Position numbers and translations under genes: made by a program | The notes under the pieces: generated by a model | Databases searched by the model: none | The model's input: the letters and a program-made list of their open reading frames with translations, nothing else | Told to the model about the DNA's origin: nothing | Shown here: positions 1 through 4,883 of the stretch, in pieces | Numbering within the stretch: position 1 is the stretch's first letter | Layout: each line of letters starts with the position of its first letter | Assembly (NCBI GenBank): GCA_946061315.1 | Contig: CAMGRB010000079.1 | Coordinates: forward strand, 1-6,563 | DNA length: 6,563 nt | Source: an uncultured Clostridia bacterium | GTDB taxonomy: Bacteria > Bacillota > Clostridia > Oscillospirales > CAG-272 | Direction: 5' to 3'

Positions 1-6
1 ATATTC

Positions 7-13
7 AAGGAGG
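7..13 (+). promoter_or_regulatory. Strong ribosome binding site of the first gene
   Basis: AAGGAGG lies 5 bases before the ATG at 19, a near-perfect Shine-Dalgarno sequence at a normal distance. It fixes the start of the NADH:flavin oxidoreductase gene and is the strongest binding site in the window. Any promoter lies left of the window. Confidence 0.9.
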
Positions 14-18
14 AAAAA

Positions 19-1344
19 ATGGCTTATCAGGTTCCGCAAAGCAAAGAGGCTTTTCTTAAAATGTGTGAGGAGTCGGGCACTTCGTTCCCTTATTCCGAGG
101 ATATATCCTGCCTGTCGGGTGAGGTAAGGGTAGGCACCAAGGTGGCTCATAACAGAATAGCATATCAGGCTATGGAGGGGTGTGACGGCACCTTTGACGG
201 CTCTCCCGACGAGCTTACAAAGCGCAGATATATGCGTTTTGCAAGGGGAGGAGCAGGCATAATATGGTTTGAGGCAACGGCAGTTATGAACGAGGGCAGG
301 GCAAACCCCCGCCAGATGTACTTAACCGATAAAACGAAGGGCGATTTTGAGAGAATAGTCAACGATATAAAGGAAACCTGTGTCAAGGAAAACGGCTTTG
401 AGCCGCTTGTTATACTTCAGCTTACGCACTCGGGCAGATACTCCAAGCCGAACGGATTCCCCGAGCCGTTAATAGCATATAACAACCCGATTTTCGAGGG
501 GGATAACCCGATAGATAAATCCCGCATAGTGACGGACGATTATCTTGACGCCTTGTCGGATGCGCTTGTAAAAGGAGCGGTTGACGCAAAGGACTGCGGC
601 TTTGACGGCGCGGATATAAAGAGCTGCCACAGATACCTTCTCAGTGAACTTTTGTCCGCTTACACGAGAGAGGGAAAATACGGCGGTGACTTTGAGGGGC
701 GCACGCGTATGCTCACAAGCACAGTAAAAGAGGCAAAAAAGGCAACGGGGCGCAACTTTATAATAACCTCAAGACTTAACATATACGACGGATTTGAATA
801 TCCGTACGGATTTTCGGTAAAAGAGGGGGAGGGAATAACTCCCGATTATACCGAGGCAAAAGAGCTTGTTAAAATTCTTGTTGAAAACGGCGCGGACCTT
901 ATCGACATGACAATGGGCAACCCGTATTTCAATCCGCACGTAAACCGCCCGTTTGCAAAGGGAACTTATGAGCCGCCGGAGCATCCGCTTTTCGGAGTGC
1001 AGAGAATGCTTGACGGAATATCCGAGGTTGCCTCCGTAATAAAGGGTACGCCGGTTATATGCTCGGGCATTTCGTTCCTCGGAAAAGTAAGCCCCAACGT
1101 CGTTGCGGGCTACGTAAAAGACGGCAAGTTTGATTTTGCGGGCTACGGCAGAGAAACGCTTGCATATCCGTCCGTTGCAAATGCGATAACGTCCGGCGAA
1201 GGACTTAATCCATCAAAGCTTTGCATATGCTGCGGCAAATGTACGGAGATAATGAGATGCAAGGGTGGAACACCCGGTTGCGTTATCCGTGACAGCGAGG
1301 TTTATATGCCTCTTTATAAAAAATTCGTGCTTAACAAGGAGTAA
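19..1344 (+). CDS. NADH:flavin oxidoreductase, Old Yellow Enzyme family, with C-terminal Cys cluster
   Basis: A 441-residue FMN-dependent TIM-barrel enzyme, expected in the cytoplasm to reduce an activated C=C bond (enone or enoate) using NAD(P)H or another donor; the substrate cannot be read from sequence. Visible landmarks are the N-terminal strand with NRIAYQAMEG (45-54), the GGAG block (77-80), the QLTHSGR motif (134-140), the active-site segment around K201-S-C-H204 followed by YGGDFEGRTR (221-230), CSGISF (348-353) and GYGRETLAYP (375-384) at the FMN phosphate site. The tail has six cysteines (402, 404, 405, 408, 414, 421); C402/C405/C408/C421 resemble the 4Fe-4S pattern of 2,4-dienoyl-CoA reductases and bile-acid BaiCD/BaiH. 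The protein stops about 20 residues later, so the C-terminal FAD/NAD(P) domain of those roughly 640-670 residue relatives is absent. The position expected to be the first active-site His is Lys201. It is first in the visible operon, 3 bases before the dehydrogenase gene. Family is clear, substrate unknown. Confidence 0.93.
   Translation: MAYQVPQSKEAFLKMCEESGTSFPYSEDISCLSGEVRVGTKVAHNRIAYQAMEGCDGTFDGSPDELTKRRYMRFARGGAGIIWFEATAVMNEGRANPRQMYLTDKTKGDFERIVNDIKETCVKENGFEPLVILQLTHSGRYSKPNGFPEPLIAYNNPIFEGDNPIDKSRIVTDDYLDALSDALVKGAVDAKDCGFDGADIKSCHRYLLSELLSAYTREGKYGGDFEGRTRMLTSTVKEAKKATGRNFIITSRLNIYDGFEYPYGFSVKEGEGITPDYTEAKELVKILVENGADLIDMTMGNPYFNPHVNRPFAKGTYEPPEHPLFGVQRMLDGISEVASVIKGTPVICSGISFLGKVSPNVVAGYVKDGKFDFAGYGRETLAYPSVANAITSGEGLNPSKLCICCGKCTEIMRCKGGTPGCVIRDSEVYMPLYKKFVLNKE
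1336..1341 (+). promoter_or_regulatory. Ribosome binding site of the SDR gene, abutting the upstream stop
   Basis: AAGGAG occupies the last codons of the flavin oxidoreductase gene, directly before its TAA (1342-1344), and is 6 bases from the ATG at 1348. Ribosomes finishing the first gene would be placed at the second start, so translational coupling is likely. Confidence 0.85.
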
Positions 1345-1347
1345 AAA

Positions 1348-2103
1348 ATGAAAAAAGTTGCTTTTATTACGGGTGCGGCAGGCGGAATAGGCTTTGCCAC
1401 CGTTGAAAAATTTGCAAAAGAGGGCTACTCCGTAGTCGCTATGGATATAGTGCCCGAGGAAAACGTAAAAGAAAAATTTGCAGGCTTTGACACAGTTGTA
1501 TATATTTCGGGCAACCTTGCTTCCGCCGCCGACAGAGAGAGGGCGGTAGACGTTGCACTTGAAAAGTTTTCGAGAATAGACGTTCTTGTCAACGTTGCGG
1601 GAGTTGCACCCAAGGTAAGAAACGATATACTTGAGATGACCGAGGAAAGCTACGACTTCGTAACGGATATAAACACCAAGGGAACGTTTTTCTTAACGCA
1701 GAAAATAGCCAATATAATGGTTAAGCAGGATCTTTTGGACGGTGCGAGAGGGTATATAGCAAACGTATCCTCTTGCTCGGCATACACCTCATCGACAAGC
1801 CGCGGAGAATATTGCATTTCAAAGGCGGGAGTGTCGATGATTACAAAGCTTTTTGCCGACAGGCTCGCCCCCGAGGGTATAACCGTCAACGAGATTTGCC
1901 CCGGTATAATAGCTACGGGAATGACCGAAAAGGTAAAAGCAAAATACGATAAATACATAGCCGAGGGCAACGTCCCGATAAGACGCTGGGGAACGCCCGA
2001 GGACTGTGCAAACGCAATATACACCCTTTGCTCCGGCGCACTCGGATATACGACGGGACAGTCGATATTGGTTGACGGCGGTATGCACATAAGAAGACTT
2101 TGA
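1348..2103 (+). CDS. Short-chain dehydrogenase/reductase (classical SDR)
   Basis: A 251-residue NAD(P)-dependent oxidoreductase, full length for classical SDRs and probably tetrameric and cytoplasmic. It interconverts an alcohol and a ketone. The Rossmann cofactor motif is TGAAGGIG (8-15). Asp33 at the end of the second strand favours NAD(H) over NADP(H), by the family rule. NVAG (82-85) replaces the usual NNAG. The catalytic set is complete: N109, S142, Y155 and K159 (YCISK), followed by PG (185-186). The C-terminus has the usual TGQSILVDGGM segment (236-246). Related families include KduD and DEH reductases, which act on keto-deoxy-uronate products of polysaccharide lyases, and the BaiA hydroxysteroid dehydrogenases; sequence alone does not choose between them. 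The heparinase-family gene three positions downstream makes a sugar or uronate substrate more attractive, but that is inference. The start is fixed by the AAGGAG site. Confidence 0.95.
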   Translation: MKKVAFITGAAGGIGFATVEKFAKEGYSVVAMDIVPEENVKEKFAGFDTVVYISGNLASAADRERAVDVALEKFSRIDVLVNVAGVAPKVRNDILEMTEESYDFVTDINTKGTFFLTQKIANIMVKQDLLDGARGYIANVSSCSAYTSSTSRGEYCISKAGVSMITKLFADRLAPEGITVNEICPGIIATGMTEKVKAKYDKYIAEGNVPIRRWGTPEDCANAIYTLCSGALGYTTGQSILVDGGMHIRRL

Positions 2104-2106
2104 GGA
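2101..2106 (+). promoter_or_regulatory. Ribosome binding site of the flavoprotein gene, overlapping the SDR stop
   Basis: TGAGGA combines the SDR stop codon TGA (2101-2103) with a short AGGA Shine-Dalgarno core (2103-2106), 7 bases before the ATG at 2114. It is weaker than the first two sites. The overlap implies coupled translation. Confidence 0.75.
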
Positions 2107-2113
2107 ATAAAAA

Positions 2114-4057
2114 ATGACAGAAAAGACCACAGAAATAGGCGGAGTAAAGGTAAAGAAAATAACTCTTGACGCTCTTATAATAGGCACGGGTGCGGCGGGC
2201 TACAACGCCGCTTTGCGCCTTGACGATTACGGCGTAAAGGATATAGCCGTAGTTACCGAGGGAGTTAAAATGGGTACCTCCCGTAACACAGGCTCCGACA
2301 AACAGACTTATTATAAAATGAACTTATGCGCCGATTATCCCGACTCGCCGAAGGCGATGGCAACAGACCTTTTTAACGGCAAATGCGTTGACGGAGATAA
2401 TGCGTATGCGGAGGCAGCGCTCTCCGTGCCTTGTTTTATCCATCTTTGCGAGCTCGGCGTTGCTTTTCCCGTAAACAGATACGGTGAATACGTCGGCTAT
2501 AAGACCGACCACGATCCGAGGGCAAGAGCGACGAGCGTAGGACCTCTTACCTCGAAAATGATGACGGAGTGTCTTGAAAAAGAATTTACAAAGCGTGGGA
2601 TAAAGCTTTACGACAAGCTTCAGATAATAGAATTTATCAAAAACGACGGGGAATGTGTCGGAGTTTTATGTCTTAATAAGGTTTCAACCGGAGAGGATGA
2701 CCGCTTCGTTCTCTTTGAGGCAAAGAATACGATAACCGCAACGGGCGGCCCTGCCGGCATATATGCGGACACCGTTTATCCTCTCGGACACGCAGGCTCC
2801 TCGGGAGTAGCGTTTGAGGCGGGGGTGTATGGCAAAAACCTTACCGAGTGGCAGTACGGGCTTGCTTCCGTTATGCCGAGATGGAACGTTTCGGGCACCT
2901 ATATGCAGGTTTTGCCGAGATTTGTTTCGGTTGACAAGGACGGAGTCGAGCACGAGTTTTTAAGCGAGTATTTTCCCGATGCCGGAGTGGGACTTTCAAA
3001 GATATTCAGAAAAGGCTACGAGTGGCCGTTTGACTGCAAAAAGGTGCTCTCGGGCTCCTCGATAATCGACCTGCTCGTTTTCAAGGAATGTGCTCTTAAA
3101 GGCAGGCGCATATATCTCGATTTTAGAAAAAACCCCTACGGATTAAAAGACCTTCCTTACGAAAAACTCGAAAAAGAGGCGAGGGAGTATCTTGAAAACG
3201 CACACGCTTGCTTCGGCACTCCTCTTGAAAGACTTAAATTTATGAATATGCCCGCATACGACCTTTATCTTGGCAAGGGCGTTGATCTTGAAAAGGAAAT
3301 GCTTGAAATTGCACTCTGCGCACAGCACAACAACGGCGGTCTTGACGTCGATATGTGGTGGCAGACGAATATAAAGCATCTTTTCGCCTGCGGCGAGGTT
3401 GCGGGTACTCACGGAATATACCGTCCGGGTGGAAGTGCACTCAACGCGGGACAAGTAGGCTCCATGAGGGCGGCGCAGTACATATCTACGCACACGGACA
3501 ACGAAAAAACGTCGGGCTTTGACAAGGAAGCCGAAAAGGCGGTAAGGAAGCATACCGCACTTTGCAGAGCCATAATTTCCGAAAACGACAATACCGACGC
3601 TCTGACCTCCGAACACGCAAGAAAAATGAGCGAGGCGGCAGGAGCCATAAGAAATTCCGAGCTTATATCCGAGGCACTTACTTACGAAAAGAAATTCGTT
3701 GAGAATTTTGCAAACGAGGTAAAAGCAAAGACGGTAAATCTTTGGAAGGCTTACAGGTTAAGAGATGCCTCTATATCGAGAATAGTGTATATGACCGCGA
3801 TGAACGAGTACGTAAAGCTCGGCGGAAAATCAAGAGGCTCGTCAATCTACACCTCGAAAAACGGACACTCCCCCGAGGGAATGGAGGATATTTTCCGTTT
3901 TGAGCTTGACAACGGCGCATTTGATAAATCCGTTCTTTGCGTTGACTACCAAAACGGTGTTTCCTCGTTTGTAAGAGATGTCAGACCCTTGCCCGAGGGC
4001 GGCGGCTTCTTTGAAAACGTGTGGAGAGAATACCGCGAAAACAAAAATATCTATTGA
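2114..4057 (+). CDS. FAD-dependent oxidoreductase, fumarate reductase/L-aspartate oxidase superfamily
   Basis: A 647-residue soluble flavoprotein. The dinucleotide-binding motif GTGAAG (24-29) follows a hydrophobic strand, a Ser/Thr-rich stretch with SRNTGSDKQ (56-64) matches the FAD-contact region, ATGG (209-212) is the second FAD contact, and AQHNNGG (403-409), FACGEVAGTHG (424-434) and YRPGGSALNAGQVGSMRAA (436-454) form the late FAD/substrate block. H405 and R437 align with substrate-binding His and Arg of SdhA/FrdA-type proteins. KSRGSSIY (572-579) corresponds to the C-terminal SRG(A/S) segment. The region normally carrying the PRDVVSRAI-type segment with the catalytic Arg instead reads SGSSIIDLLVFKE (313-325). 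There is no signal peptide, heme domain or FMN-binding domain, and no iron-sulfur or membrane-anchor subunit gene is adjacent, so a respiratory fumarate reductase is unlikely. It may oxidise or reduce a sugar-like or cyclic substrate, perhaps exchanging electrons with the neighbouring oxidoreductase; that is inference. Family is clear, reaction unknown. Confidence 0.9.
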   Translation: MTEKTTEIGGVKVKKITLDALIIGTGAAGYNAALRLDDYGVKDIAVVTEGVKMGTSRNTGSDKQTYYKMNLCADYPDSPKAMATDLFNGKCVDGDNAYAEAALSVPCFIHLCELGVAFPVNRYGEYVGYKTDHDPRARATSVGPLTSKMMTECLEKEFTKRGIKLYDKLQIIEFIKNDGECVGVLCLNKVSTGEDDRFVLFEAKNTITATGGPAGIYADTVYPLGHAGSSGVAFEAGVYGKNLTEWQYGLASVMPRWNVSGTYMQVLPRFVSVDKDGVEHEFLSEYFPDAGVGLSKIFRKGYEWPFDCKKVLSGSSIIDLLVFKECALKGRRIYLDFRKNPYGLKDLPYEKLEKEAREYLENAHACFGTPLERLKFMNMPAYDLYLGKGVDLEKEMLEIALCAQHNNGGLDVDMWWQTNIKHLFACGEVAGTHGIYRPGGSALNAGQVGSMRAAQYISTHTDNEKTSGFDKEAEKAVRKHTALCRAIISENDNTDALTSEHARKMSEAAGAIRNSELISEALTYEKKFVENFANEVKAKTVNLWKAYRLRDASISRIVYMTAMNEYVKLGGKSRGSSIYTSKNGHSPEGMEDIFRFELDNGAFDKSVLCVDYQNGVSSFVRDVRPLPEGGGFFENVWREYRENKNIY

Positions 4058-4108
4058 GAGCGAAAAATTTCACTCTTTTGCAAAAAGCGAAACGGTTGGT
4101 AAGATGAA
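4058..4108 (+). other. Longest intergenic gap, AT-rich, with a 10-base palindrome
   Basis: At 51 bases this is the largest non-coding gap, separating the three redox genes from the two carbohydrate-type genes. It contains the perfect palindrome TTTTGCAAAA (4076-4085), flanked by GCGAAAA (4060-4066) and AAAAGCGAAA (4083-4092), a short repeated GCGAAA. It may be an operator half, an mRNA processing site or a chance product of AT-rich sequence. I see no convincing -35/-10 pair and no terminator, so readthrough is the simplest view. Confidence 0.4.
4098..4103 (+). promoter_or_regulatory. Weak ribosome binding site before the TIM-barrel gene
   Basis: GGTAAG is the only purine-rich stretch near the ATG at 4109 and is a poor Shine-Dalgarno match. 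The start is still well supported: an in-frame TAA at 4100-4102 rules out anything longer, and the first beta strand begins at residue 3. An out-of-frame ATG at 4104 is followed at once by TGA. Translation is probably lower than for the upstream genes. Confidence 0.45.
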
Positions 4109-4867
4109 ATGAAAACAGGACTTGTATCGGTATCCTTTCGTGATCTTAGCGTAAAGGAAATAATAAAGCTCGCAAAGGAAAGCTCACTCGATTACATAGA
4201 GTGGGGCGGCGATAAGCACGTAAAGATGGGCAAGGTGCGCTTTGCAAACAAAGTCAGAAAAATGACCGAGCGCGCAGGGCTTAAATGCGACACGTACGGC
4301 TCGTATTTCGGCTCCGTTTACCATAAGGGAGAGCATATTCCGCTCTCTTTCAGAAGGGTGCTTAAAACGGCAAGAGCACTTGGAGCAAAGAAAGTACGAA
4401 TATGGGCGGGCTGGCCCGGTTGTACCGACAATACCGAGGAGGAGTTCAACAAAGCCGTCTTGCGCACGCGCGCGATGTGTGCCGAGGCAAAAAAATTCGG
4501 AATAACTCTTGCGCTCGAATGTCATAAGGACACCATAACGGACGATTATCACGATACGATACGGTTTATAAAGAGCGTCGGATGCGACAATCTTAAAACC
4601 TATTGGCAGATAAATCCGCAAAAATCGCACGAATACAACGTGGAGGCGGCAAAGGCTCTTTTGCCGTATATGACCGACGTGCACGTGTTCTATTGGAAAA
4701 ACGGCGAAAAACTCCCTCTTTCCGAAGGGGCAGACGAGTGGCGTGATTATATTGATATATTAAAGAGTGAGGACAGGATATTCTTCCTTGAATTTATGCA
4801 CGACGGCAAGCCGTCGTCCCTGCCCGAAACCGCAGATACACTTCGTTCATTCCTTGAAAACAAGTAA
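4109..4867 (+). CDS. Sugar phosphate isomerase/epimerase-like TIM barrel (xylose isomerase-like / AP endonuclease 2 fold)
   Basis: A 252-residue cytoplasmic protein of usual family length (250-300). It opens with MKTGLVSVSFRDLS and the IEWGGDKH segment (30-37), typical of the first two strands. Candidate metal ligands follow the family order and spacing seen in ketose 3-epimerases: E137 (LECH, 136-139), Q167 (YWQINP, 165-170), H192 (VHVFYW, 191-196) and E228 (FLEF, 227-230). Gln at the second position, where epimerases commonly have Asp, marks a variant site. WAGWPG (99-104) is a further loop near the barrel mouth. Members isomerise or epimerise ketoses, dehydrate inosose, or, in some recently recognised branches, cleave 3-keto-glycosides and C-glycosides by deprotonation next to a carbonyl. 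The neighbouring FAD enzyme and lyase-like gene make the last two roles worth considering, but the substrate is not readable. It lies 51 bases after the flavoprotein gene and 16 bases before the heparinase-family gene. Confidence 0.85.
   Translation: MKTGLVSVSFRDLSVKEIIKLAKESSLDYIEWGGDKHVKMGKVRFANKVRKMTERAGLKCDTYGSYFGSVYHKGEHIPLSFRRVLKTARALGAKKVRIWAGWPGCTDNTEEEFNKAVLRTRAMCAEAKKFGITLALECHKDTITDDYHDTIRFIKSVGCDNLKTYWQINPQKSHEYNVEAAKALLPYMTDVHVFYWKNGEKLPLSEGADEWRDYIDILKSEDRIFFLEFMHDGKPSSLPETADTLRSFLENK
4800..4817 (+). repeat. Perfect inverted repeat within the 3' end of the TIM-barrel gene
   Basis: ACGACGGC (4800-4807) and GCCGTCGT (4810-4817) are exact reverse complements separated by AA, giving at least a 7-bp GC-rich RNA stem with a CAAG loop. 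It encodes HDGKPSS, about 50 bases before the stop codon. No T-run follows, so it is not a standard terminator. It could stabilise or pause the mRNA or be a codon-level coincidence. Confidence 0.55.
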
Positions 4868-4871
4868 AAAC

Positions 4872-4878
4872 GGGGTAG
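4872..4878 (+). promoter_or_regulatory. Ribosome binding site of the heparinase-family gene
   Basis: GGGGTAG lies 5 bases before the ATG at 4884 within the 16-base gap. It is an imperfect Shine-Dalgarno sequence, but its distance is right and the following reading frame is open for the rest of the window, so this start is preferred. Confidence 0.55.
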
Positions 4879-4883
4879 ATAAA

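Noticed and set aside
1650..2187. Minus-strand open frames opposite the SDR gene
   Set aside because: The + strand frame carries a complete SDR catalytic set; the antisense products look like shadow translations rich in Ser, Val and Cys with no recognisable domain.
3143..3648. Minus-strand open frames opposite the flavoprotein gene
   Set aside because: They overlap the conserved FAD/substrate block of the + strand gene and show no domain of their own.
19..4057. Bile-acid (bai) operon fragment
   Set aside because: The OYE + SDR + flavoprotein trio recalls BaiCD/BaiH, BaiA and BaiJ, but the oxidoreductase lacks the second domain of BaiCD/BaiH, no CoA ligase, CoA transferase or dehydratase gene is present, and carbohydrate-type genes follow.
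2114..4057. Respiratory fumarate reductase or nicotinate-pathway L-aspartate oxidase
   Set aside because: There is no partner Fe-S subunit, membrane anchor or NadA/NadC gene nearby, no signal peptide, and the usual catalytic Arg segment is not recognisable.
4078..4093. Possible CcpA (cre) catabolite-repression site
   Set aside because: TTGCAAAAAGCGAAAC resembles a cre box, but the spacing between the TG and CG parts is wrong by two bases and the right half is poor.
4329..4347. Stem-loop GAGAGC/GCTCTC with a 7-base loop
   Set aside because: A short 6-bp stem inside coding sequence with no T-run or conserved context; expected by chance in this much sequence.
4184..4684. 166-codon minus-strand open frame opposite the TIM-barrel gene
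   Set aside because: It is antisense to the metal-ligand motifs of a well-supported gene; its length reflects low stop density on the complementary strand.
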